NCBI RefSeq assembly: GCF_001277175.1 | Contig: NZ_CP012257.1 | Span: 248,001-312,000, forward strand | Reading direction: 5' to 3' | DNA length: 64,000 bases | Source of the DNA: Cronobacter universalis NCTC 9529 | GTDB lineage: Bacteria; Pseudomonadota; Gammaproteobacteria; Enterobacterales; Enterobacteriaceae | Part shown: positions 25,147 to 32,855 of the stretch, piece by piece | Position numbering within the stretch: the stretch's first letter is position 1 | Layout: each line of letters starts with the position of its first letter | Position numbers and translations under genes: made by a program | The notes under the pieces: generated by a model | What the model was told of the DNA's origin: nothing | The model's database searches: none | What the model saw: only the letters and a program-made list of their open reading frames with translations

Positions 25147-25656
25147 CTAGATCAGCCCATGCTCGGCGAACGATGCCGTTTCGTTGCCCGCAACGATGAT
25201 GTGATCGAGCACGCGCACGTCCACCAGACCCAACGCTTCCTTGAGCCGCTGGGTCAGCGCCCGGTCAGCCGCGCTCGGCTCGGGGTTTCCGCTCGGATGG
25301 TTGTGCGAAACGACGACCGCCGCCGCATTGAGTCGCAGCGCCTCCTTGACCACTTCGCGCGGATACACCGATGCACCGTCAATGGTGCCGTGGAACATCT
25401 CCCTGTATTCGATCAGACGATGGCGCGTATCCATGAACAGCACTGCGAACACCTCATGCTCGAAGCTGGCCAACTTTGTACGCAAATATTCCTTGACCGC
25501 CGCCGGCGAAGTGAACTCTGCTCTGCGCTGCATTTTCCGGTCAATGACCTGGCGCGCAGCTTCCAGGATGTCGTCGGCCGATGCCGGTAGATAGCGCCCA
25601 TGCGCGTCGCGCACCAGCAGAGTGGAATCGAACGAGGGAAAGGACAGTTGCGACAT
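25147..25656 (-). CDS. radC: RadC-family JAB-domain protein
   Basis: A 169-residue protein of the short plasmid/ICE RadC type with the JAB/MPN metal-binding motif VVSHNHPSGNPEPSAAD near residue 115. It lacks the helix-hairpin-helix half of chromosomal RadC. Despite the name, a DNA-repair role is not established for this family. It is a conserved marker gene of Tn4371-like ICEs. Its leader holds structured element C (25856). Confidence 0.92.
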   Translation of the reverse strand: MSQLSFPSFDSTLLVRDAHGRYLPASADDILEAARQVIDRKMQRRAEFTSPAAVKEYLRTKLASFEHEVFAVLFMDTRHRLIEYREMFHGTIDGASVYPREVVKEALRLNAAAVVVSHNHPSGNPEPSAADRALTQRLKEALGLVDVRVLDHIIVAGNETASFAEHGLI

Positions 25657-25855
25657 GATCGTGCTCCGGTTGCTCGGGCGGAATTGCCCGGAACCGGCGA
25701 CAGCACGGCGCAGCGCAAGCAGTCAGGGGTCGCAGACGGCCGCCAGGACGCAAGCGCGCATGGCGCGCGCCGCCCTTGACGGCGAGAACGCCGTGATACG
25801 GTGAAGGGAACAGCAAGACCGCCCACACCCGCCCACTGCACAGAGTCGATTTTTG

Positions 25856-25917
25856 GCAAGCGGAGCGCGCAGGCCCGGATCAACGAGCCGGGACGGAGGC
25901 GTCAGTGATGGAAGCCC
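25856..25917 (-). ncRNA. Dispersed structured element, copy C (leader of radC)
   Basis: The flanks GCAAGCGGAGCGCGCAG and CGGAGGCGTCAGTGAT surround a CCCGG...CCGGG hairpin. The element lies 200 bp upstream of radC and 98 bp after the stop of the nuclease gene. It may be an example of the radC RNA motif, a conserved structure known from leaders of radC and other mobile-element genes; I propose this from position and structure only. The rest of 25657-26015 holds no gene. Confidence 0.55.
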
Positions 25918-26015
25918 GACAGGGGCGAGACTCGCGCAGCGAAGCTCGATGCGCAGCACGACAGCACGACAGCGCGACGGCGGCACGCCGGGACGCCCGA
26001 CTGCTTGGGACAGGA

Positions 26016-27080
26016 CTACTCGTTGTCGGTCTTGCGCTGCTCGATCTGCAACTGCGCCCGTTGCGTTGCCTGTTGCAGCCGCTCCACCAGCACGCCCCTC
26101 GGCGGCAAGGCGGTCAGATACTCGGCAACGTGGATGCCGGACTTGTCCAGCTCCAGCAATTCGATCTGCTCGCGCTTCTTGCCGGTGCAAAGGATGATCC
26201 CGAGCGGCGAGGCTTCCTCCGGCTCCCGTTCGTGCTTGTCTAGCCACCGAAGGTAGAGCTCCATCTGCCCTTTGTAGGCCGCCTTGAAGTCACCTACCTT
26301 CAACTCCACCGCCACCAGCCGCCGCAGCTTGCGGTTGTAGAACAGCAGGTCAAGGTGGAAATCCTCGTCGTCGATCGGAATGCGCTTCTGCCGGGCGACG
26401 AATGAGAAGCCCGCGCCCAGCTCCAGCAGGAAGGACTCCATTTCACGGATGATCGCCGCTTCCAAGTCGCCTTCCTGCCAAGTGTCCCGCAGGCCCAGGA
26501 AGTCGAGGATGTACGGGTCGCGCATGACCAGGGCCGGCGACATGCGCTGCGCATCGCGCAGGGTCGCCAACTCCTGCGCTATGGTTTCTTCGGGCTTTTG
26601 GGAAAGCGCCGTGCGCTCGTACAGCATCGAGTCGATACGCTCGCGCAGCGTCCGCACGCTCCAGCGTTGGGTGCTGGCCATCTGTGCGTAGTAGTCCCGC
26701 TGGAGCGGGTCTTTCAGCGGCATCAGGGCGATGAAGTGCGTCCAGCTTAATTCTCGTATCAGTGATACGAGAATTCGCTCGTCGGGGAAGGTGGCGGCGA
26801 ACTGCACCATGCGGCGCAAGTTCTGCTCTGCAAAGCTGCTGCCGTACTCCTCCACCAACTGCGCAGCCAAGGTGGGCAGAACTTCCTTACCGTAGGCGCC
26901 CCGGCGCCCGTCCAAGACCTGCGTGTGGATGCGCTGGCCGATGCGCCAGTAGAGCATCGTAAGCTCGCTATTCACCGTCGAGGCGGCGCGCTTGCGCGCC
27001 GCCTCGATCAGTGCCCGAATGTCGCCCAGCAGCGCCGCAGGAGCTGCGAGCGATGCTGCTGATGACCGGCGCCCGTTCAT
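26016..27080 (-). CDS. YhcG/DUF1016-type PDDEXK nuclease
   Basis: A 354-residue protein. The N-terminal DUF1016 domain (TMLYWRIGQRIHTQVLDG, AQLVEEYGSSFAEQNLRRM, ELSWTHF) precedes a C-terminal PD-(D/E)XK nuclease core (FHLDLLFYNRKLRRLVAVELKVGDF, then GQMELYLRWLDKHE). Homologues occur near restriction-modification systems and on ICEs, where they are often accessory. The ATG at 27080 overlaps the integrase stop (ATGA), so it is co-transcribed with int. A 27-bp perfect palindrome (26749-26775) lies within its coding sequence. Confidence 0.88.
   Translation of the reverse strand: MNGRRSSAASLAAPAALLGDIRALIEAARKRAASTVNSELTMLYWRIGQRIHTQVLDGRRGAYGKEVLPTLAAQLVEEYGSSFAEQNLRRMVQFAATFPDERILVSLIRELSWTHFIALMPLKDPLQRDYYAQMASTQRWSVRTLRERIDSMLYERTALSQKPEETIAQELATLRDAQRMSPALVMRDPYILDFLGLRDTWQEGDLEAAIIREMESFLLELGAGFSFVARQKRIPIDDEDFHLDLLFYNRKLRRLVAVELKVGDFKAAYKGQMELYLRWLDKHEREPEEASPLGIILCTGKKREQIELLELDKSGIHVAEYLTALPPRGVLVERLQQATQRAQLQIEQRKTDNE
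26749..26775. repeat. 27-bp perfect palindrome inside the nuclease gene
   Basis: Arms of 13 bp (AATTCTCGTATCA and its exact complement) flank one central base. The stretch is AT-rich and uses codons rare in this GC-rich gene (ATA, TTA) in the segment LVSLIREL. It looks like a protein-binding site kept within a coding sequence. Confidence 0.7.
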
Positions 27081-28276
27081 GCCACCGCCTCCGCAAGCTG
27101 CCGCGCGCCCGTGATGGCTTGGCGGCGGCTGGCCACCAACTCGGCCGCCTCGCGCACCGGCTTGTCCTCGGTGTGGACGTAGTGCATGAACATCGCCACG
27201 GTCTTGTGGCCCGTCAGCTTCATGCCCACTTTGGTCGGCACACCGGAATTGGCAATGTCGGTGGTCGAGCGATGACGGATGCCGTGCGTGCCAACGTGCG
27301 GCACGCTGGCGGCCTTGAGCGTCCGGCACCAGCCGCCATAGTGCTCGCCAAAGGTTAGGTGCTTCGCCGGGTCGTTCGGCGACGGCAGGACGTAAGGGCA
27401 GCCTTCCAGCCGCGGCGCCGTCGAAAGCAGCCGATAGGCTTCCTCGCTCATGGGCTTGGAAATGCCGCCAACCTTGCTGTCGGGCCACACCACGCGCCGG
27501 TTCTCGAAGTCCAGCCAGCTCCATTCGAGCGGGCAGATTTCGGAGCGCCGTGCCGCAAACTCGAATTGCAGCCGGATCGCCAACGGGATGACGTAGTTCT
27601 CCAGCCCCTCCGCCTCCAGTTTCTCCAACTGGCGGAAGATCCGCACCATTTCCTCGTCCACGATGAGCCGGGTTTCCTTGCCAGGCGGGTACATCGGGAC
27701 GTGACGGCACGGGTTCGTGCCGTCCGGGCGGAAGCCCCACACTTCGGCCAGGTTGAACATCTTGCGTAGCACGCCGAAGGTCTTGTTGGCCTCGGTCGGC
27801 TTGTAGGCCAGCTTTTCCATCAGCCCCGCAATGTCGGGCCGCTTCACGTCATGTGCCTTCTTGCGGCCCAGCAGTGGGATGATGTTGCGGTCGATGACGC
27901 CCTGGTAGCCGTCCTGCGTGCTGACCTTGTTGCGCTTCTTGGAGTAGTCCTCCATGAACTTCTTGCACAACTCGGCCATTGTGGGCGCCTTGCGCGCCTC
28001 GGCCTTGGCGCCGCCGGGGTCGCCACCCCGGCGAACCTCGGCCAGCCAGTCCTGCGCTTTGACCCGCGCCTGTTCGACGGTTAGTTCCCCGTAGAGTCCC
28101 AGCGAGGGCTTGCGGGGCTGGCCAGAGTTCGTGCGGTACTGGAGCATGAACACCCGGCGCCCCGTCGGGGTAATCTTGCAAAGGAAGCCGGGCACGACGG
28201 TATCCCGTAGTTCGATGTCCTTCGCCTGGGGTTGCGCCGACTCTACGGCGGTCTTGGTGAGCTTGATCTTTGCCAT
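27077..28276 (-). CDS. int: Tyrosine recombinase integrase of the ICE
   Basis: A 399-residue site-specific recombinase of the Tn4371 type. An N-terminal DUF4102-like arm-binding region (LTKTAVESAQPQAKDIELRDTVVPGFLCKI) and a SAM-like core-binding domain precede the catalytic domain. Visible catalytic residues are Arg in ARRSEICPLEW, Lys in DSKVGGISKPM, His-x-x-Arg in THGIRHRSTT, His in LTGHKTVAMF and the Tyr in MHYVHTED. It is the last ICE gene before the chromosome, pointing inward, as in Tn4371. It should catalyse excision and integration downstream of hemY. Confidence 0.93.
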   Translation of the reverse strand: MAKIKLTKTAVESAQPQAKDIELRDTVVPGFLCKITPTGRRVFMLQYRTNSGQPRKPSLGLYGELTVEQARVKAQDWLAEVRRGGDPGGAKAEARKAPTMAELCKKFMEDYSKKRNKVSTQDGYQGVIDRNIIPLLGRKKAHDVKRPDIAGLMEKLAYKPTEANKTFGVLRKMFNLAEVWGFRPDGTNPCRHVPMYPPGKETRLIVDEEMVRIFRQLEKLEAEGLENYVIPLAIRLQFEFAARRSEICPLEWSWLDFENRRVVWPDSKVGGISKPMSEEAYRLLSTAPRLEGCPYVLPSPNDPAKHLTFGEHYGGWCRTLKAASVPHVGTHGIRHRSTTDIANSGVPTKVGMKLTGHKTVAMFMHYVHTEDKPVREAAELVASRRQAITGARQLAEAVA

Positions 28277-28453
28277 GATGACTCCTTGGAACGACCCGGA
28301 TTCCAGGAGCCAGATAGGAGCGGCGCGAGGGAGAACCGGGTCAAGTTTCAGAAAGCACCGGCATATGATGAACGCGCGTAAGCTATTGATAAACCTGCTG
28401 TATAGGGCTACGCCGCAGTCCAGCGAACTACCGGGCTGGAGTCATCGTGAAAC

Positions 28454-28476
28454 AAAAAACCCCTCCGAAGAGGGGT
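28454..28476 (-). terminator. hemY operon terminator
   Basis: On the minus strand ACCCCTC pairs with GAGGGGT around a 4-nt UUCG-type loop and is followed by six T. It lies directly after the hemY stop. It marks where chromosomal sequence is intact; the ICE end lies just beyond. Confidence 0.9.
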
Positions 28477-28481
28477 GGGGA

Positions 28482-29678
28482 TTATTGCGGGGTGTTTTGC
28501 TGTAGCGTCAGCAGCAGGCCGTCGCGGCGCATCGTGGCGGCCTCTTCGGGCTGATGCAGACGATCGAGGACATCTGCAAGCCAGGCGTAATCGAAGGCGT
28601 CCGGTCGCTGTTTGAGCGCCGCGCGGAACGCGAGGCTCGCCTCTTTCCATTCGCCGTGGGACATCAGCAACTGGCCTAACGTGCTCCAGAGCAGCGGGCG
28701 ATCGCCGTAGGTTTTGATCTGCTGGCGCAGCGCTTTTTCGAGCTGTTCCGGGTTACCGGCTTTCAGGCGCGGCATCAGCAGCACCAGACGATCGTCATAC
28801 TGACGTTTCAGGCCGTCGAGAATAATCTCCTGCGCGGTCTGATGGTCGTCACACTCGATCAGATGCTCCGCCATCGCCACCTGCAACGCCGGTTGATGGC
28901 GCGTTTTGCGGCTCTGGTTACGCCACCATGCCTTCAGGCCATCGCTGCCCTGATCGGCACGGGCCTGATCCATCAGCCCGATCCACGCCTGACGCGTCAG
29001 CGCGTCGCGGTGTTCGTCGTCGCCCACGCCCGCCTTCTGCATCGAAGGAATAATATCCAGCAGCGAGCTCCAGGCGCCGGTGCGGATATACGCCTGCTCC
29101 GCCAGTCGCAACACTTCCGGGTGGCGCGGCGTAATTTCCAGCAGACGGTCAACGCCGTGACGGGCCGCGTGATTTTCATTGCGCGCCAGTTGCAGACGCA
29201 CGCGGGTGATCTCAACCGGGATCTGATCGTTATCCGCCAGCTCCGCCGCACGCTCAAGGTGCTGATTGGCGCGCGCTTCGTCGCCGCGCTGCTGGGCGGC
29301 TTCCGCGGCCAGCAGATAGTTAACCACCGGCTGTTCGGCGTGATCGGCGTTTTTCGACATCAGCTTTTCAACCTGCTGATAATCGCCCTCGGCAAGCTTC
29401 AGCAGCGCCAGTTTGGTTTGCTTGCGCGCGCGGCTGCGTTTGCGGCCTGCGAACCAGCCGCGGGTGCGCGCGCCGGTGCGGAACAGACGACGCAGCAGCC
29501 ATTCGATGGCAAACAGCACCACCAGCGAGAGGATCAGGATGATCGCAAGGCCGGTAACGCTGGTCTCGATATTCCAGGTATCGGTCTGGATCAGCACATA
29601 ACCCTGGTGACCGGCAACCATCGGGCCGACCACGATCCCGGCGATCAACAGCAGAAACAGCAATAAGACTTTCAGCAT
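28482..29678 (-). CDS. hemY: HemY, tetratricopeptide inner-membrane protein of the hem operon
   Basis: A 398-residue protein like E. coli HemY (not the Bacillus oxidase of that name). Two N-terminal membrane segments ([19 protein letters not shown] and VTGLAIILILSLVVLFAIEWLL) are followed by a HemY_N/TPR domain in the periplasm or at the membrane (NYLLAAEAAQQRGDEARANQHLERAAEL). It is the last gene of hemCDXY and overlaps the hemX stop by 1 bp. It is thought to support late haem synthesis; the exact role is unresolved. The ICE sits just after its terminator without damaging it. Confidence 0.96.
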   Translation of the reverse strand: MLKVLLLFLLLIAGIVVGPMVAGHQGYVLIQTDTWNIETSVTGLAIILILSLVVLFAIEWLLRRLFRTGARTRGWFAGRKRSRARKQTKLALLKLAEGDYQQVEKLMSKNADHAEQPVVNYLLAAEAAQQRGDEARANQHLERAAELADNDQIPVEITRVRLQLARNENHAARHGVDRLLEITPRHPEVLRLAEQAYIRTGAWSSLLDIIPSMQKAGVGDDEHRDALTRQAWIGLMDQARADQGSDGLKAWWRNQSRKTRHQPALQVAMAEHLIECDDHQTAQEIILDGLKRQYDDRLVLLMPRLKAGNPEQLEKALRQQIKTYGDRPLLWSTLGQLLMSHGEWKEASLAFRAALKQRPDAFDYAWLADVLDRLHQPEEAATMRRDGLLLTLQQNTPQ

Positions 29679-30874
29679 TACTGTTCTCCCTGCGTCGGCG
29701 CCGCGTCGGCCGGAGCTTGCGTGCGTGGGTCGTCAACCTGCGGGGCGGCAGCCTCGCCCGGCACTGACGGCTGCGCCATCAGATTACGTACCCGCGTCTG
29801 CATGAGTTTTTCCAGAATCGCCTGGCTTTGCAGGGTTTCCGGGACATCCATGCTGATATTTTGCTGGGCCAGAGCGTCGATAGATTCCAGAAACGCTTTG
29901 GTGCCCGCGTCACTGGTGTCGTAGTACGCGCGTACCCACGTCGAGACGTTATCGAGCGACTGCTTGTAGATCTCATCCTGATGACGCGGCACGGCCTGGG
30001 CGGCGACCAGCAGACGCGAGCGGATATTCTCGCGCAGATAGATATCCTGATTCGGGGCCAGCAGCGGCACGGCGGTTTCGTCGCGGCGGCGGATAGTAAT
30101 AAAGCTGTCCATAAAGTTATGCCAGCTTTTCACCAGGTTCTGACGCCATTCGCCAAGCGAGCTGGAGAGTTCGCTGCCGTCGCTGTCCATCGGCGCGTCG
30201 TCGCTGTCGTTATCCGCAAGGCGCAGATTATCGACCTGGTTGGAAAGCTGGTTCAGCTTAAGGATGATGCCGTCGTAATCGACCTGCGTCACGCTCGCCA
30301 GCGCGGCGATATCATCCGTCAGCGCGCGGCGCGCGGTGATAAGGCTCGGATCGTTCATGTCGGCGAGGCTCGCATCGGCGCTTTTTAACAGCGCGGCGGC
30401 GGTGGTGGCGTCCTGATCGCTCCAGAGCTTACGCCCGGCGAGTTTCACCAGGAAATCCGCCTGGGCGAGCTGCCAGGTTTTGGCGTCGCTGCCGGAAATG
30501 GTCGCGACTTTTTTCTGGACTTCATCCAGTTCGCGCGCCATCGCTTCCTGCTGGCGGGTCGCGGCCGCGAGCGCGTCAGCCTGCGTTTTGAGGGTTTTCT
30601 CAAACTCAGCTTTCTGCGCCTGCTGCTGATTTTGCAACGAGGTTAACTGGGTGGCGAGCGTATCGCTGCTGGCGTTTTGCGTGTCGGCCTGCTTTTTGCT
30701 CCAGGTCCACAGACCCGCGCCCGTCGCCAGCGCAATGGCGATGGCCACAGCGCTCAGCGCCAGCGCGGTTTTGCCAAAGCGGTCTTTTTTCGCGGTCGGT
30801 TCCGGCTGTGGCGTTGTCTCCACAACCTGCGGGGTTTCTTCAACCGTAGCAGGGGTGTGTTGTTGTTCCGTCAT
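29678..30874 (-). CDS. hemX: HemX, membrane protein of the hem operon
   Basis: A 398-residue protein with a Pro/Thr/Gln-rich cytoplasmic start, one membrane segment at about residues 35-55 ([23 protein letters not shown]), a coiled-coil stretch ([30 protein letters not shown]) and a long periplasmic domain. E. coli HemX was once called uroporphyrinogen III methylase, but it has none of the methylase motifs. It is the third gene of hemCDXY. Its C-terminal tail is Pro/Ala rich. Confidence 0.96.
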   Translation of the reverse strand: MTEQQHTPATVEETPQVVETTPQPEPTAKKDRFGKTALALSAVAIAIALATGAGLWTWSKKQADTQNASSDTLATQLTSLQNQQQAQKAEFEKTLKTQADALAAATRQQEAMARELDEVQKKVATISGSDAKTWQLAQADFLVKLAGRKLWSDQDATTAAALLKSADASLADMNDPSLITARRALTDDIAALASVTQVDYDGIILKLNQLSNQVDNLRLADNDSDDAPMDSDGSELSSSLGEWRQNLVKSWHNFMDSFITIRRRDETAVPLLAPNQDIYLRENIRSRLLVAAQAVPRHQDEIYKQSLDNVSTWVRAYYDTSDAGTKAFLESIDALAQQNISMDVPETLQSQAILEKLMQTRVRNLMAQPSVPGEAAAPQVDDPRTQAPADAAPTQGEQ

Positions 30875-30894
30875 TGTGGCTTCCCGTTTAAAAG

Positions 30895-31635
30895 TTATTG
30901 CAACGCGCGCAGCAGCGCGTCGTTATCGGCGTTATCAGCGACCAGAATGTTCTGCCAGCCCAGTTCACGGGCAAGCGTCGCCAGACGCTCGCTGACGACC
31001 ACCAGCCGACAGCGCAGCAACCAGTTTTCGCGATACCACGGCGGCATCAGGTCATGCAGCTGGCGCAGCATTTCTCCGCTGGTCACCACCAGCGTGGTAA
31101 TGCCGCGCGTGTGCCAGCGGTGCGCTTCCTCGGTGCCGTCGTAAATTTTCGCGCTACGTTGATAGCATTCACAAAACGTCACGGCCGCGCCGCGCTCCGT
31201 TAAGGTTTCCCCTAACAGCTCGCGACCGCCGTTGCCGCGCAGGATGAGCGCACGCTTACCGGCAACGTTTTGTAATTCAGGTAATTGTAGCAAGACTTCG
31301 CTGATTTCCCGATCGCGCGGGTAATGGATGTGCAAACCGCTAACCTGATGCAGCGCCAGCGCGGTGGTGCGCCCGATGGCGAAAGCCTCGATGGCGCGAG
31401 GCCAGCGCAGCCCCAGACGCTGTAAATGCGCGTTCGCGAAACTCACCGCGTGTTGCGAGAGCGCAAAAAGAAGATCGTGCGGCGCGAGCGCGTCGAGCAG
31501 CGCGGGCAACTGCGGCAGTTCCCGGCCGGGGCAAAATTCGATCAGCGGAAAACTCCAGGCCTCCTGCCCCAGTGCGCGCAGGCGGCTCACTAATTCCTCC
31601 CCGGCGGGAGAGGGGCGGGTGACCAGAATCGTCAT
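30895..31635 (-). CDS. hemD: Uroporphyrinogen-III synthase
   Basis: A 246-residue enzyme, the same length as E. coli HemD, which cyclises hydroxymethylbilane with inversion of ring D to give uroporphyrinogen III in tetrapyrrole synthesis. Recognisable parts are [44 protein letters not shown] and [11 protein letters not shown]. Its ATG (31635) overlaps the hemC stop by 4 bp, giving tight coupling to the enzyme that supplies its unstable substrate. Confidence 0.97.
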   Translation of the reverse strand: MTILVTRPSPAGEELVSRLRALGQEAWSFPLIEFCPGRELPQLPALLDALAPHDLLFALSQHAVSFANAHLQRLGLRWPRAIEAFAIGRTTALALHQVSGLHIHYPRDREISEVLLQLPELQNVAGKRALILRGNGGRELLGETLTERGAAVTFCECYQRSAKIYDGTEEAHRWHTRGITTLVVTSGEMLRQLHDLMPPWYRENWLLRCRLVVVSERLATLARELGWQNILVADNADNDALLRALQ

Positions 31636-32573
31636 GCGGGGCCATCCCCCTGGTAGACGTCGGCGAGGATCTCCCGCGCGCCGTGGTTTAACAGCTCTTC
31701 GGCAAGCGAGACGCCAAGCTGGCTTGCGTCCTCTGGCGCGCCGCGGCGTTCGCCGCGCACGATGCGCGAGCCGTCCGGCGCGCCGACCAGCGCGCGCAGC
31801 CACAACTCGCCGTCTTTCAGTTCCGCATAGCTGCCGATAGGCACCTGGCAGCCGCCTTCCAGACGCATGTTCATGGCGCGTTCCGCGCGCACGCGCACGG
31901 CGGTCTCTTCATGGTTGAGCGGCGCGAGCAGTTCGCGAGTACGCGTATCGTCAAGGCGGCACTCAATGCCGACCGCGCCCTGGCCTACGGCGGGCAGCGA
32001 AATTTCCGGCGCGAGCGGGCTTGTGATGCGCGCGTCGAGTTGCAGACGTTTAAGGCCCGCGACCGCCAGAATAATGGCGTCATAGTCGCCGTTGTCGAGT
32101 TTGCTCAGGCGCGTCCCGACGTTCCCGCGCAGCGAGCGGATGATGAGATCCGGGCGGCGCGCGGCAATCTGGCACTGACGGCGCAGGCTCGATGTCCCGA
32201 CGATGCTGCCCGCAGGCATTTCATCCAGGCTTTTATACTGGCTGGAGACAAAGGCGTCGCGCGGATCTTCGCGCTCGCAAATCGTGACCAGGCCAAGCCC
32301 TTCCGGGAATTCGACCGGCACATCTTTCATGGAGTGCACCGCGATATCGGCGCGGCCATCCAGCATGGCGAGTTCCAGTTCTTTCACGAACAGCCCCTTG
32401 CCGCCCACTTTCGCCAGCGGCGTATCGAGGATCACATCGCCGCGCGTCACCATAGGCACCAGTTCGACGGTCAGCCCGGGATGACAGGCTTCCAGCCGCT
32501 GCTTCACATATTGTGCCTGCCAGAGCGCCAGCGGACTTTGGCGGGTGGCAATTCTTAATACATTGTCTAACAT
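31632..32573 (-). CDS. hemC: Porphobilinogen deaminase (hydroxymethylbilane synthase)
   Basis: A 313-residue enzyme that polymerises four porphobilinogens into hydroxymethylbilane. Family signatures are [32 protein letters not shown] and, near residue 242, [10 protein letters not shown] with the cysteine that carries the dipyrromethane cofactor. It is the first gene of hemCDXY, divergent from cyaA, with 282 bp between them carrying both promoters. Confidence 0.98.
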   Translation of the reverse strand: MLDNVLRIATRQSPLALWQAQYVKQRLEACHPGLTVELVPMVTRGDVILDTPLAKVGGKGLFVKELELAMLDGRADIAVHSMKDVPVEFPEGLGLVTICEREDPRDAFVSSQYKSLDEMPAGSIVGTSSLRRQCQIAARRPDLIIRSLRGNVGTRLSKLDNGDYDAIILAVAGLKRLQLDARITSPLAPEISLPAVGQGAVGIECRLDDTRTRELLAPLNHEETAVRVRAERAMNMRLEGGCQVPIGSYAELKDGELWLRALVGAPDGSRIVRGERRGAPEDASQLGVSLAEELLNHGAREILADVYQGDGPA

Positions 32574-32701
32574 GCTTGATACCGTAAATGTCGTCTGCCG
32601 ATCATCCTACCACTGTTAGCGGAAGGCTGTCAGGTCAAACGGCGGCGAGACGCGGCGTGCAGACGCCACACAGAAAGGCGCTAAGGGCAGGGGAACGGTG
32701 C

Positions 32702-32762
32702 TATAATTATCTGTAGCGCATCTTTCTTTACGGTCAATCTACAAGGTGTTAGATTGATCACG
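32702..32762 (+). promoter_or_regulatory. cyaA promoter region: extended -10 and CRP site
   Basis: TGCTATAAT (TATAAT at 32702-32707) is an extended -10 element. Downstream, TGTTAGATTGATCACG (32747-32762) fits the CRP consensus TGTGA-N6-TCACA and lies where E. coli cyaA P2 has its repressing CRP site. The rest of 32574-32855 has no gene. Confidence 0.75.
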
Positions 32763-32855
32763 TTTTGAGCCATTTGTCCGCCCGTCACACCATAATCACA
32801 AGGGCGACATAACGGTGAATACTGTTTACATTCTGTAACCATCAGGCGATACGTC

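Larger units (their letters stand above)
1..28452. mobile_element. Tn4371-family integrative and conjugative element, integrase-proximal part
   Basis: The gene set integrase, RadC, DUF932, ParB, RepA, ParA, DUF2840, TraF signal peptidase and relaxase, in this order and almost all on the minus strand, is the core of Tn4371-like ICEs of beta- and gammaproteobacteria (family knowledge). The GC-rich core contrasts with the enterobacterial genes that start at hemY. The right end lies between the integrase start (28276) and the hemY terminator (about 28452). No tRNA gene and no exact copy of the family's 8-bp end repeat (TTTTTCAT, from memory) was found there, so the end is approximate. The left end and the mating-pore genes are outside the window. 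Confidence 0.85.

Noticed and set aside
9948-28276. A restriction-modification system partnering the RloC-like gene
   Set aside because: No methylase or type I specificity gene is present; the DUF1016 nuclease alone does not make one.
28277-28453. A tRNA gene or exact att repeat at the ICE-chromosome junction
   Set aside because: I found no cloverleaf or tRNA 3' end, and no exact TTTTTCAT or its complement between the integrase start and the hemY terminator.
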